Shown here: positions 42,855 to 51,997 of the stretch, in pieces | How positions within the stretch are numbered: position 1 is the stretch's first letter | Layout of the letters: each line of letters begins with the position of its first letter | Assembly: GCF_003121705.1 (NCBI RefSeq) | Contig: NZ_PYHR01000002.1 | Coordinates: 2,666,001 to 2,730,000, forward strand | Length of the DNA stretch: 64,000 bases | From: Serinibacter arcticus | GTDB taxonomy: Bacteria; Actinomycetota; Actinomycetes; Actinomycetales; Beutenbergiaceae | Reading direction: 5' to 3' | The notes under the pieces: model-generated | The model's database searches: none | What the model was told of the DNA's origin: nothing | What the model saw: only the letters and a program-made list of their open reading frames with translations | Program-made: the position numbers and the translations under genes

Positions 42855-44924
42855 TCAGTAGATCGTCCGTCCGCTCGCGTCGGGGACGCCGGACTTGCGG
42901 AAGAAGTACGTCCGGATCTGGTCGCGCCACTCGATCGCGCTGCGACGCTGCTCGGCCAGCCGTTCGCGGACCCGCGCGTCGAACGAGGCGGGCAGCGCCC
43001 CGCCCACGAGGTCGGCGACCGACTCCCACGCCTCCTCGACGCCGTCCAGCTCCTCGACGGCGTCGGACCGGGAGTCGTAGATGTGCTGGATCACGGTGGT
43101 GCCCGAGTGCAGCACGTGGGTGTACGGCACGTGGTGGAAGAACAGCACGAGCTCGTCCGGGCAGGTCTCGAGCGACTCGTAGACGTCGTGCCACGGCTGC
43201 GGGTACTGCCCGGTGAAGCCGGTCCCGGTCGCCCGCGTGCGGTCCACGCCCACGCCGTCGCGATCGGCGAAGTGGTACGTGCCCCACGCCGAGTACTCGT
43301 AGCCGTCGACGTCGGGCCCGTAGTGCTGGCGCGTCGGGCTCACCATGAAGCAGACGCCGAGCGGCGCGGTGTAGCCCTCGTACCGGCGCCAGGACTCGTC
43401 CATCACGGAGTGCAGCACCGCGCGCAGCCGCGTGAGGTCGGCGTCGTCGGCCCCCGCGAAGGTCAGTGCGATCCACTCGTCCAGAACGTCCTGCGCCCGC
43501 AGCGTCGGGTCCCAGGCGAGCCGGCCGAACGCGTACAGGTTGGCCTGCGCGAGCGGGTGCCCGGTCCAGAACTCGTCCGAGCCCACGTTGGAGACGGCGG
43601 AGATCCCGCCCGGGCGCCCGCCGCCCTCACCGGCGACGATCTGCGCGACCGACCGCTCGCCGTCGAGCGGGAAGGAGAGGATCTCGCTCCACCACGGCGC
43701 CAGGTAGCAGACGTGCTTCTGCTGACCCGTGTACTCCTGCGTCACCTGCAGCTCCAGGGCCACGCGGGTGCGGGGCATCGCCGCGATGACCGGCGAGACG
43801 GCCTCGCGCACCTGGAAGTCCAGCGGGCCGTGCTTGACCTGCAGCACCACGTTCGGCTCGAACGAGCCGTCCAGCGGCGCGAAGTGGTCGAACGAGGCGC
43901 GGGCGCGGTCGGTGCGGCGGTCGCGCCAGTCCTGGTGGTGGTTGTAGACGAACGCGCGCCAGATCAGCGTGCCGTCGTGCGGGGCGAGCGCCCGCGCGAG
44001 CACGTTCGCGCCGTCGGCGTGGGTGCGGCCGTAGGCGAACGGCCCGGGCTGACCCTCGGAGTCGGCCTTGACGAGGAAGCCGCCGAAGTCCTCGATGACG
44101 TCGTAGACGCGGGCGGCCGCCGTCGCCCACCACTGCTCGACGGCCGGCTCGAGGGGGTCGGAGGTGTCCAGGTCGCCGAGCAGCACCGGGGACCCGAACG
44201 AGACCGACAGGTAGGTGCGGATGCCGTAGGGCCGCAGCGCGTCGGCGATGCGCGCGACGTCGGGCAGCCCGTCGGTGAGCAGCCGCGCCTCGCGGGCGTG
44301 CACGTTGACGTTGTTGATCGCGACGGCGTCGACCCCCGTCGCGGCCAGCAGTCGCGCGTACTCGCTCACCCTGCTCAGGTCGGCCCGCACCTCGCCGTCG
44401 GCGTAGAAGATCGACCCGCCCGAGTAGCCGCGCTCGATCTGCCCCATCACGGGGTGCACGGCGATGTTGTCCCAGTGGTCGAGCATCCGCAGCGGCTGGT
44501 GCGGTGCGGACGCGGTGACGCCGTCGGCCGGGACGGCGCCGGTGAGGCGCGCGACGGCGGTCTCCCGCACGAACGCGTAGAACCCGCGCAGCGCGGCGAC
44601 GTCGTCGTGCCCGAGCACGAGGGTCCGGCCCGCCTCGCGGACGAGGACGTAGCCGTGCGGCGCCGGGTCGGGCAGCGCGGTGAGCGTGGTCAGGCCGAGG
44701 TCGGCGGGGGTGGCGACGGCGTCGCGCACCGCCACCACTAGCTCTGCCCGTGCGGACGTCCCCTCGGGGGCGCCGGACAGCTCGGCGCGGACGGTGTCGA
44801 GCAGGCCGTGGCCGAGGACGGCGACGCTGCGGGTGCGCACGGCGTCCAGGGCGGCGTCGGGCAGCCAGGCGGCGTGCGGGGTCGGGGTGGACGTGGGCGT
44901 GGACGTGAGCGAGGAGGTGGTCAT
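42855..44924 (-). CDS. aguA: GH67 alpha-glucuronidase
   Basis: Releases (4-O-methyl-)glucuronate from the non-reducing end of aldouronic acids derived from glucuronoxylan; cytoplasmic, 689 aa. Catalytic acid Glu290 is in FLVKADSEGQPGP; the base pair blocks are QVKHGPLDFQVRE (Asp369) and ALELQVTQEY (Glu391), equal to those of Cellvibrio and Geobacillus enzymes. LAPWWSEILSFPLDG and MVSPTRQHYGP are further family blocks. ATG 44924. Lies 73 bases after the serine-hydrolase gene in an operon that starts with a LacI gene. Its product feeds UxaC, UxuB and UxuA next door. Confidence 0.97.
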   Translation of the reverse strand: MTTSSLTSTPTSTPTPHAAWLPDAALDAVRTRSVAVLGHGLLDTVRAELSGAPEGTSARAELVVAVRDAVATPADLGLTTLTALPDPAPHGYVLVREAGRTLVLGHDDVAALRGFYAFVRETAVARLTGAVPADGVTASAPHQPLRMLDHWDNIAVHPVMGQIERGYSGGSIFYADGEVRADLSRVSEYARLLAATGVDAVAINNVNVHAREARLLTDGLPDVARIADALRPYGIRTYLSVSFGSPVLLGDLDTSDPLEPAVEQWWATAAARVYDVIEDFGGFLVKADSEGQPGPFAYGRTHADGANVLARALAPHDGTLIWRAFVYNHHQDWRDRRTDRARASFDHFAPLDGSFEPNVVLQVKHGPLDFQVREAVSPVIAAMPRTRVALELQVTQEYTGQQKHVCYLAPWWSEILSFPLDGERSVAQIVAGEGGGRPGGISAVSNVGSDEFWTGHPLAQANLYAFGRLAWDPTLRAQDVLDEWIALTFAGADDADLTRLRAVLHSVMDESWRRYEGYTAPLGVCFMVSPTRQHYGPDVDGYEYSAWGTYHFADRDGVGVDRTRATGTGFTGQYPQPWHDVYESLETCPDELVLFFHHVPYTHVLHSGTTVIQHIYDSRSDAVEELDGVEEAWESVADLVGGALPASFDARVRERLAEQRRSAIEWRDQIRTYFFRKSGVPDASGRTIY

Positions 44925-44997
44925 GGCTCCGAGGGGGATCGGTGGGCGGCAGGGTGGTCGGGGGGCCGGCGGGCAGCGTGGCCAGTGAGCGGCACGG

Positions 44998-46389
44998 TCA
45001 GCGGGCAGCGCGGTCGGTGACGTGGTCGGGCACGAGCAGGGTGGTGAGGTCGGGTCGCCACAGCGGCGTGGTGTGCCAGCGCACGTCGAGCGCGCCGGCG
45101 GGGTCGCGGCGCACGAGCAGCCGGTGGGGCGAGCTCGTCACCACGAGGTGGGCCAGCGCGGAGCCGTCGGCGCGTCGCTCGCCGCGCGTCGCCGTCGCGA
45201 GCCCGCGCTCGCCGTGCGGCACCCGGGCGTGGCGCCAGTCGCCGTCGGGCACCGGCAGCACCACCGACCCGTGGCCGAGCGGGAACCGCAGCTCCCAGCC
45301 CGCGCCGCCGTCGGCGTCGCGCAGCTCCCAGCCGACGGGGTCGATCGCCTCGCCCGGGATCCCGGCCACGACGGCGTCGCGCGCGCCCCAGGAGTCGGCG
45401 GCCACGACGCGCTCGGCCAGCAGTGCGGCGGCCTCGTCGTCGGGCGGCAGCGCGTCGTCGGCGAGCTCCGCGAGCAGCGCCCAGAACGCGTCCAGCGTGC
45501 GCTGCACATCGGTCGTCGCGCCGAGGTAGCCGATCACGAGGCCGCGCTCGGGCACCGCGACGCCGAGCTGGCCGTAGGCGCCGTCGAGCCGGAAGCCGTG
45601 CCGGCTGCGCCACAGGTGCAGCCCGTAGCCGTGCGCCCAGTCGCCGGTGGTTCCGGGCTCGCCGCCGTCCCCCGCCGACTCGGACGGGAGCGGGGTGGCG
45701 GGGGTGGTCATCGCCGCCACGACCTCGGCCGGCACGAGGCGGTGCCCGCCCGCGCAGCCGTCCTGCGCGATCAGCAGGGCGAGACGCGCGAGGTCCTCCG
45801 CCGTCAGGTGGAGCCCAGAGAACCCCTCGTCGAGGTCGCCGAGGGGGCGCCACCAGCGCTCGCCGATCCCCAGCGGGTCGAGCAGTCGCGGCCGCACGTA
45901 GTCCCCGAGCCGCTCGCCGGTCAGCGTCGTGACGATCTGCGAGAGCGCGAAGCTCGCGGGGGAGCTGTAGGCGAAGTGGCCGCCCGGCGCGTGCTCGGGC
46001 GGGGTGGTCAGCAGCGCCTCCACCGAGAACGGCAGCGCCAGCGTCTGCTCGCGGGAGTGGCCGGTGGCCATCGCCAGCAGGTGCCGCACGGTGAGGCCGT
46101 GCGGGTTGGGGAGGTCGAGGTGGGTCTCGAGCCGGTCGTCGAGCGTCAGGCGCCCCTCGCCCACGAGCAGCCCGATCCCCAGCGCGGTGACGGTCTTGGA
46201 GACGGAGTAGACGAGCGCGGGGCCGTCGGTGTCGTAGGGGCGCCAGGCGGTGCGCAGCACCACGTCGCCGTGCCGCAGCACGACGAGGGCGTGCGGGTCC
46301 AGGCCGTCCTCGAGGCGGTCCAGCAGGGCCAGCAGCGCACGTTCGGGGACCCCGCGCGACGACGGCGTCGCTCGGTCGAGGTGGGGCAT
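44998..46389 (-). CDS. Beta-lactamase-like serine hydrolase (class C / esterase family)
   Basis: Serine hydrolase of 463 aa with the class C beta-lactamase fold; no signal peptide. SxxK motif SVSK (VYSVSKTVTALGIG, near residue 63), Tyr motif FAYSSPASFALSQIV, and a later HGYGLHLW in place of KTG, as in esterases of this superfamily. A C-terminal beta-rich 130 residues follow. GGAG lies before ATG 46389. Its place between the LacI gene and aguA suggests action on a substituent of imported xylo-oligosaccharides, for example deacetylation; this is inference. Peptidase or lactamase activity cannot be excluded. Confidence 0.85.
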   Translation of the reverse strand: MPHLDRATPSSRGVPERALLALLDRLEDGLDPHALVVLRHGDVVLRTAWRPYDTDGPALVYSVSKTVTALGIGLLVGEGRLTLDDRLETHLDLPNPHGLTVRHLLAMATGHSREQTLALPFSVEALLTTPPEHAPGGHFAYSSPASFALSQIVTTLTGERLGDYVRPRLLDPLGIGERWWRPLGDLDEGFSGLHLTAEDLARLALLIAQDGCAGGHRLVPAEVVAAMTTPATPLPSESAGDGGEPGTTGDWAHGYGLHLWRSRHGFRLDGAYGQLGVAVPERGLVIGYLGATTDVQRTLDAFWALLAELADDALPPDDEAAALLAERVVAADSWGARDAVVAGIPGEAIDPVGWELRDADGGAGWELRFPLGHGSVVLPVPDGDWRHARVPHGERGLATATRGERRADGSALAHLVVTSSPHRLLVRRDPAGALDVRWHTTPLWRPDLTTLLVPDHVTDRAAR

Positions 46390-46425
46390 CGGTGCTCCAG
46401 GGGGTGGGGGTGAGGGGCGGTCGGG

Positions 46426-47463
46426 TCAGACGGCGCCCGGGGTGGGCGTCGGAGGGGGTGGTGCCGTCGAGGCGCGCACCACCAGCTCGGTGCCGAGCTC
46501 GACCTGCGTCGTCGGCGCGGGGCCGCCGGCCGACAGCGTGAGCAGCATCCGCGTGGCGAGCGACGCCATCTCGCGCAGCGGCTGGTTGATCGTGGTGAGG
46601 GCGGGGTTGAGCCACTGCGTGATCGGCAGGTTGTCGTACCCCACGACCGAGACGTCCTCGGGGATGCGCAGTCCGAGCTCGCGGGCGGCGCGCATGACGC
46701 CGAGCGCCTGGTAGTCCGAGCCGGCGAAGATCGCGGTGGGGCGGTCGGGCAGCGACAGCAGCTCCCGCCCGAACCGGTAGCCGCTCTCGGCGTCGAACGC
46801 CCCCCAGCGCACCAGCGCGGGATCGCGCGGCAGCTGGGCCTCGTCGTGCGCCGAGCGGTAGCCGTCGACGCGGGCGCGGGAGCACAGCACGTCGTCGGGA
46901 CCCGAGATGACGGCGATCCGCCGGTGGCCGAGCCCGACCAGGTGACGCGTGGCGGCGAGGCCACCGTTCCAGTTGTTCGACCCGACGGTGGGCACCCCGG
47001 CGGGCGGCTCGCCCTGGGTGTCGAGGACCACGAACGGGATCGAGCGCGAGCTGAGCTGGTGGCGGTGGGTCTCGTCGAGGCTGGAGAGCACGAGCAGCAC
47101 GCCCAGCGGGCGGCGCGCCATCACGTCGTCGATCCACTCCTGGGGCGGGCGGTGCGAGCCGCCGAGCTCGGAGAGCACGACGCCGACGCGCTGCTCGCCG
47201 CACACCCGCTCGACGCCGGTGATGATCTCCTGCGCCCACAGGTTGTCGGCCTGGTGGAAGACCAGGTCGAGCAGGCGCGGGCCGCTGCCGTTCGTGGGTC
47301 CGGCCACGGGTTTGCGGTAGCTGTGGCGGGCGAGCGCCTCCTCGACGCGCGACCGCGTCCCGGGGGCGACGTCGAGCCGGCCGTTGAGCACCTTGGAGAC
47401 GGTCGGCACCGAGACGCCGACCTCTCGGGCGATGTCCGCGATCGTCGCGCGGGTCTGTGCCAC
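46426..47463 (-). CDS. LacI-family transcriptional regulator
   Basis: Repressor of 345 aa. HTH RATIADIAREVGVSVPTVSKVLNGRLDVAPGTRSRVEEALARHSY (about 5-49), then an effector domain ending TELVVRASTAPPPPTPTP. The GTG start at 47463 is fixed by an excellent AAGGAG 7-8 bases upstream. First gene of the regulator, serine hydrolase, aguA, LacI run; divergent from the GH3/importer operon. A TCGAAA half-site lies just upstream of its ribosome site and a full GTCGAAATGTTTCGAC palindrome before the GH3 gene, so it probably represses both directions. XylR/BxlR-type actinobacterial regulators use similar CGAAA-centred sites. Confidence 0.93.
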   Translation of the reverse strand: MAQTRATIADIAREVGVSVPTVSKVLNGRLDVAPGTRSRVEEALARHSYRKPVAGPTNGSGPRLLDLVFHQADNLWAQEIITGVERVCGEQRVGVVLSELGGSHRPPQEWIDDVMARRPLGVLLVLSSLDETHRHQLSSRSIPFVVLDTQGEPPAGVPTVGSNNWNGGLAATRHLVGLGHRRIAVISGPDDVLCSRARVDGYRSAHDEAQLPRDPALVRWGAFDAESGYRFGRELLSLPDRPTAIFAGSDYQALGVMRAARELGLRIPEDVSVVGYDNLPITQWLNPALTTINQPLREMASLATRMLLTLSAGGPAPTTQVELGTELVVRASTAPPPPTPTPGAV

Positions 47464-47526
47464 GTTGTTTCTCCTTCGAAAGTGTCGCCAGCCTAGCCCC
47501 ATCCGGGCGTGAGGTGGGTCACTGAT

Positions 47527-47536
47527 CAAACGTTTG
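47527..47536. promoter_or_regulatory. CAAACGTTTG operator upstream of the GH3 operon
   Basis: Perfect 10-bp palindrome centred on CpG, flanked by GCCA as at 40385. It lies 10 bases before a -35 like TTGACG at 47547. Confidence 0.65.
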
Positions 47537-47546
47537 CCATTGGGGG

Positions 47547-47576
47547 TTGACGGATCGCCGACGCGCTCCGTACGGT
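47547..47576 (+). promoter_or_regulatory. Candidate promoter of the GH3/importer operon
   Basis: TTGACG (47547-47552), an 18-base spacer, and TACGGT (47571-47576). The -10 and following bases (TACGGTCGTGG) resemble the uxuA region (TACCGTCGTGG at 40416). Operators lie on either side. Confidence 0.5.
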
Positions 47577-47603
47577 CGTGGCACTAAAGATATCGGAGAC
47601 GAT

Positions 47604-47619
47604 GTCGAAATGTTTCGAC
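47604..47619. promoter_or_regulatory. GTCGAAATGTTTCGAC operator before the GH3 gene
   Basis: Seven-base perfect arms (GTCGAAA/TTTCGAC) with a 2-base centre, downstream of the candidate promoter and 20 bases before the GH3 start. It would block transcription when bound. A half-site TCGAAA at 47476 lies beside the divergent LacI gene. Confidence 0.75.
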
Positions 47620-47638
47620 CACAGCGGAGTGGGGACGG

Positions 47639-49987
47639 ATGACTGACCAGACGCAGGCACCCTGGCACGACACCCGGCGAGGTGTGCCCGAGCGCGTCGA
47701 GGCCCTCGTGGCGGAGATGACGCTCGAGGAGAAGGTGAGCCAGCTCGTCGGCCTGTGGGTCGGGGCGGACGCCTCGGGCGGCGACGTGGCCCCCCACCAG
47801 GGCGACATGACGCAGAACGGTCCGGAGCTGGCGGACGTGATCGTCGGTGGCCTCGGCCAGCTCACGCGCCCGTTCGGGACCGCGCCCGTCGACCCCGCCC
47901 TCGGGGCGCGGTCGCTGGCCCGGTCACAGCGCGCGGTGATGGCGGCCAACCGGTTCGGCATCCCCGCGCAGGTGCACGAGGAGTGCCTCGCCGGCTTCGC
48001 CGCCTGGGGCGCCACCGCCTACCCCGTCCCGCTCTCGTGGGGCGCCACCTTCCACCCCGAGCTCGTGCAGGAGATGGCTGCGCAGATCGGTGAGTCCCTC
48101 CGCTCGGTCGGCGTCCACCAGGGCCTCGCCCCCGTGCTCGACGTCGTCCGCGACTACCGCTGGGGACGCGTGGAGGAGACCATCGGCGAGGACCCCTACC
48201 TCGTGGGCACGGTCGGTGCCGGCTACGTGCGCGGTCTCGAGAGCACCGGCCTGGTCGCCACGCTCAAGCACTTCGCGGGCTACTCCGGCTCCCGCGCCGC
48301 CCGCAACCACGCGCCGGTCTCCGCCGGCCCGCGCGAGATGCAGGAGATCTTCTACCCGCCGTTCGAGATGGCGCTGCGCGAGGGCGGGGCCCGCTCGGTG
48401 ATGAACTCCTACGCCGACGTCGACGGCGTCCCCGCCGCCGCAGACGAGCAGCTGCTCACCGGCCTGCTCCGCGAGGACTGGGGCTTCGAGGGCGTCGTCG
48501 TGGCGGACTACTTCGCGATCGCGTTCCTGCGCACGCTGCACCGCGTGGCGGCGACCGACGGCGAGGCCGCGGCGCTCGCGCTGACGGCCGGCATCGACGT
48601 CGAGCTGCCCTCGGTGTTCGCCTACGGCGAGCCGCTGATCGAGGCGGTCCGCACGGGTGCGCTGGACGTGGCGGTCGTCGACCGCGCGCTGCGGCGCGTG
48701 CTGGAGCAGAAGGCGCAGCTCGGGCTGCTCGACGCGGGCTGGACGCCCGAGGTCGACGGCGAGATCGACCTCGACGCCCCGGCCCACCGCGAGGTGGCGC
48801 TGCAGCTCGCCCGCGAGGCGGTCGTCCTGCTGGCGAACGACGGCGGGGCCCTCCCGCTCGCTCCGGCCGCCCGGCTCGCGGTGCTCGGCCCGCTCGCCGA
48901 CGACCCCTTCGGGATGCTCGGCTGCTACTCCTTCCCCGCGCACGTCGGGGTCCACCACCCCGACCACGCGACGGGCATCGAGATCCCCTCGGTCCTGGCC
49001 GAGCTGCGCACCCACCACGCCGGTGAGGTGACCTTCGCCCGGGGCTGCGACGTCAAGGCCCCCGGCCGCGAGGGCTTCGAGGAGGCCGTGGCGGCCGCGC
49101 GGGCCGCGGACGTCGCCGTCGTCGTCGTCGGCGACCAGGCCGGGCTGTTCGGCCGCGGCACGTCGGGGGAGGGCTGCGACGCCGCCGACCTCCGTCTTCC
49201 CGGCGAGCAGCAGGCGCTCGTCGAGGCGGTGCTGGAGTCGGGCACCCCCGTCGTCGTGCTGGCGCTCGCGGGCCGGCCGTACGCGTTCGGCACGTTCGCC
49301 GACCGCGCCGCCGCCCTCGTGCAGACGTTCTTCCCCGGCCAGCTCGGCGGGCGCGCGATCGCCGAGGTCCTCACGGGCGCGGTCAACCCCTCCGGCCACC
49401 TGCCGGTCGGGATCCCGCGCGACGCCGGCTCCCAGCCCTCGACCTACCTCGCGCCGCCCTACGGCCGACGCAACGAGGTCTCCAACATCGACCCGACGCC
49501 GCTGTACCCGTTCGGGCACGGCCGCTCCTACGCCGAGGCGACCTGGGGCGCGGTCACCAGCACCGGTCCGACCTGGGACGTCGACGGCGAGGTCGAGGTG
49601 GGCGTGGACGTCACCAACACCACGGACACCACGGTGGCCGACGTCGTGCAGGTCTACCTCCACGACCCGGTCGCCCAGGTGCCGCGGCCCGACCACAAGC
49701 TGATCGGCTACCAGCGCCTGACCCTCGCCCCGGGTGAGACGGGCCGGGTCTCCTTCCGGATCCACGCGGATCTCACGTCCTACGTGAACCGCGCGGGGGA
49801 GCGGATCGTCGAACCCGGCGCCGTCGAGCTGCGCGTGGCGCGCTCGAGCCTCGACGTGCACGAGGTCGTCCCGCTCGAGATCGTCGGCGCGCAGCGACCG
49901 GCCGGTGCGGCCCGACGGCTCGTCACCTCCTCCACCGTGGCGCTCGCCGCCCGCGCGGGAGCGTCCGAGACGGTGGTGCCGGCATGA
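47639..49987 (+). CDS. GH3 beta-glycosidase (probable beta-xylosidase)
   Basis: Retaining exo-beta-glycosidase of 782 aa, intracellular. N-terminal TIM barrel with MTLEEKVSQLVGLW, HEECLAGF, ATLKHFAGYSGS and nucleophile Asp290 in GVVVADYFAI; alpha/beta sandwich with VVVVGDQAGLFGRGTSGEGCDAADLRLPG carrying the acid/base Glu; C-terminal fibronectin-like domain (VDVTNTTDTTVADVVQVYLHDP). ATG 47639 has GGAG upstream. First gene of an operon with the LplB/YtcP importer, which it overlaps by 4 bases. GH3 covers xylosidases and glucosidases; context with alpha-glucuronidase favours xylo-oligosaccharides. Confidence 0.94.
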   Translation: MTDQTQAPWHDTRRGVPERVEALVAEMTLEEKVSQLVGLWVGADASGGDVAPHQGDMTQNGPELADVIVGGLGQLTRPFGTAPVDPALGARSLARSQRAVMAANRFGIPAQVHEECLAGFAAWGATAYPVPLSWGATFHPELVQEMAAQIGESLRSVGVHQGLAPVLDVVRDYRWGRVEETIGEDPYLVGTVGAGYVRGLESTGLVATLKHFAGYSGSRAARNHAPVSAGPREMQEIFYPPFEMALREGGARSVMNSYADVDGVPAAADEQLLTGLLREDWGFEGVVVADYFAIAFLRTLHRVAATDGEAAALALTAGIDVELPSVFAYGEPLIEAVRTGALDVAVVDRALRRVLEQKAQLGLLDAGWTPEVDGEIDLDAPAHREVALQLAREAVVLLANDGGALPLAPAARLAVLGPLADDPFGMLGCYSFPAHVGVHHPDHATGIEIPSVLAELRTHHAGEVTFARGCDVKAPGREGFEEAVAAARAADVAVVVVGDQAGLFGRGTSGEGCDAADLRLPGEQQALVEAVLESGTPVVVLALAGRPYAFGTFADRAAALVQTFFPGQLGGRAIAEVLTGAVNPSGHLPVGIPRDAGSQPSTYLAPPYGRRNEVSNIDPTPLYPFGHGRSYAEATWGAVTSTGPTWDVDGEVEVGVDVTNTTDTTVADVVQVYLHDPVAQVPRPDHKLIGYQRLTLAPGETGRVSFRIHADLTSYVNRAGERIVEPGAVELRVARSSLDVHEVVPLEIVGAQRPAGAARRLVTSSTVALAARAGASETVVPA

Positions 49988-51012
49988 GCCTCACCGGGCC
50001 GGAGGCCACGCGCGGGGCCGACGCCCCGGCGACGCCCGGCGTCGCCGCCGTCGCCCTCGAGGAGAAGACGGTCGTCCCGCGCCGCAAGACCCGCCGCGAC
50101 GGCAGCGCCAAGCTGACCTGGCGCAAGGCGCTGCGTCGCGACTGGCAGCTGTACACGTTCCTCATCGTGCCGCTGGTGTTCCTGCTGATCTTCCGCTACC
50201 TGCCGATGCTGGGAAACATCATCGCCTTCCGGCGGTTCCGTCCCGGCGGCTCGATCTTCGGCGACGAGTGGGTGGGCCTGTACTACTTCGAGGCCTTCAT
50301 CAACAACCAGCAGTTCTGGACGGTGTTCTGGAACACCGTCATCCTCGGCGGGCTCACGCTGCTGATCTGCTTCCCGCTCCCGATCGTGCTCGCGCTCCTG
50401 CTGAACGAGCTCCGCTCGCGGCGCGCGAAGAAGTTCGTGCAGACGATCTCCTACCTGCCGCACTTCATGTCGATCGTCATCGTGGCCGGCCTCGTGCTGC
50501 AGCTCACGGCGGTCAACGGCACGGTGAACCAGATCGTGGAGGCGTTCGGCGGTGACGCGGTCGCCTTCATGCAGAGCCCGGAGTGGTTCCGCACGATCTA
50601 CGTCTCCTCCGAGGTGTGGCAGACCGTGGGTTGGGGAACGATCCTCTACCTGGCCGCGCTGACCACCATCGACTCCCAGCTCTACGAGGCCGCGCGCATC
50701 GACGGCGCGAACCGGTGGAAGCAGACCTGGCACATCACGCTGCCCGGCATCCGCCCCACGATGATGGTGCTGCTCATCCTGAACATCGGGTCGTTCATGG
50801 CGGTGGGCTTCGAGAAGGTCCTCCTGCTGCAGAACCCGTTGATCTACTCGACGGCCGACGTCATCTCGACCTATCTCTACCGGGTCGGCATCCAGTCGGC
50901 CCAGTTCTCCTACGGCACCGCGATCGGCCTCTTCGAGGCCCTGATCGGGCTGGTGCTCGTCCTCAGCGCGAACGCCATCTCGCGCCGCGTGGTTGGAGCC
51001 TCGCTGTGGTGA
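49984..51012 (+). CDS. lplB: LplB-type ABC transporter permease
   Basis: Permease of 342 aa in the LplB/YtcQ-associated CUT1 subgroup used in Paenibacillus for aldouronic acids. A polar 45-residue N-terminus precedes six helices, the first WQLYTFLIVPLVFLLIFRYLPMLGNIIAF. The EAA loop is QLYEAARIDGANRWKQTWHITLPGIRP, and GFEKVLLLQNPLIYSTADVISTYLYRVG is typical of the subgroup. ATG 49984 overlaps the GH3 stop; the stop overlaps the next permease start. ATPase not encoded nearby. Confidence 0.94.
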   Translation: MSLTGPEATRGADAPATPGVAAVALEEKTVVPRRKTRRDGSAKLTWRKALRRDWQLYTFLIVPLVFLLIFRYLPMLGNIIAFRRFRPGGSIFGDEWVGLYYFEAFINNQQFWTVFWNTVILGGLTLLICFPLPIVLALLLNELRSRRAKKFVQTISYLPHFMSIVIVAGLVLQLTAVNGTVNQIVEAFGGDAVAFMQSPEWFRTIYVSSEVWQTVGWGTILYLAALTTIDSQLYEAARIDGANRWKQTWHITLPGIRPTMMVLLILNIGSFMAVGFEKVLLLQNPLIYSTADVISTYLYRVGIQSAQFSYGTAIGLFEALIGLVLVLSANAISRRVVGASLW

Positions 51013-51944
51013 CCGATCCCCTGACCAGGACGCCCGACATCGCGGAGGTCCGCCCCGAGGGCGGCTCCCTCAAGGACACGACGGGCTACCGCGTGTTCCG
51101 CGTGGTGAACGTCGTCATCCTCACGCTCGTCTGCGCCGTCACGCTCTACCCGTTCCTCAACCTGATCGCGAAGGCGTTCTCCTCGGAGGGCTTCATCGCG
51201 GCCGGCGAGGTCAACCTCATCCCGCGCGGCTTCAACACGGCCACGTTCGCCGCCGTGATGAGCGACCCGCTGTTCTGGACGAACTACCGCAACACGTTCG
51301 TCTACACGGTGCTCGGGACGGTGATCGCGATGGCGATCACCACGACGTACGCCTACGCGATCAGCCGGCCGCGACTCAAGGGCCGCACGTTCTTCGTCGG
51401 CATCGCCGTCTTCACGATGTTCTTCAGCGGCGGCCTCATCCCGAACTACATCCTCGTGGCCAACTTCCTGGGCTGGCGCAACTCGATGTGGGCGATCGTC
51501 GTCCCCGGGGCGCTGTCGGTCTTCAACCTCCTGGTCATGAAGTCGTTCTTCGAGAACTTCCCGGTCGAGCTCGAGGAGGCGGCCTCGATCGACGGCCTGT
51601 CCACCTACGGCGTCTTCGCCCGGATCGTCCTCCCGCTGTCGAAGGCCGTCATCGCGACGATGACGCTCTTCTACGCCGTCAGTCTGTGGAACTCGTGGTT
51701 CAGCGCGTTCCTCTACCTCGACGACAAGAACCTGTTCCCAGTCACGGTCTACCTGCGCAACCTCATCGCGGCCGCCACCGGCACCGAGGCCGTCACGGGT
51801 GGCGCCGGGGGCGACGCCGTCCAGATCGGCGCCAACATCCAGTCGGTCACCATGCTCCTCACGGTGCTGCCGATCATCTGCTTCTACCCGTTCATCCAGA
51901 AGTTCTTCGTCTCGGGCGTGATGCTCGGGTCGGTCAAGGGATGA
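51009..51944 (+). CDS. ytcP: YtcP/LplC-type ABC transporter permease
   Basis: Second permease of the importer, 311 aa from GTG 51009, which overlaps the lplB stop (GTGA). Six helices, starting FRVVNVVILTLVCAVTLYPFLNLIAKAFS; EAA loop ELEEAASIDGLSTYGVFARIVLPLSKAVI; ends in FYPFIQKFFVSGVMLGSVKG, the standard C-terminus of this subgroup. Followed after 53 bases by its binding-protein gene. Confidence 0.94.
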   Translation: MTDPLTRTPDIAEVRPEGGSLKDTTGYRVFRVVNVVILTLVCAVTLYPFLNLIAKAFSSEGFIAAGEVNLIPRGFNTATFAAVMSDPLFWTNYRNTFVYTVLGTVIAMAITTTYAYAISRPRLKGRTFFVGIAVFTMFFSGGLIPNYILVANFLGWRNSMWAIVVPGALSVFNLLVMKSFFENFPVELEEAASIDGLSTYGVFARIVLPLSKAVIATMTLFYAVSLWNSWFSAFLYLDDKNLFPVTVYLRNLIAAATGTEAVTGGAGGDAVQIGANIQSVTMLLTVLPIICFYPFIQKFFVSGVMLGSVKG

Positions 51945-51962
51945 GCACCCGCCCCACGCGTC

Positions 51963-51978
51963 GAAACGACGACGTTTC
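51963..51978. promoter_or_regulatory. GAAACG/CGTTTC inverted repeat before the binding-protein gene
   Basis: Six-base arms with a 4-base centre lie between ytcP and the binding-protein gene and include a GTCGAAA half-site. It may be a small hairpin or a secondary operator. Confidence 0.45.
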
Positions 51979-51997
51979 ACTCGAAGGAGACAGCACC

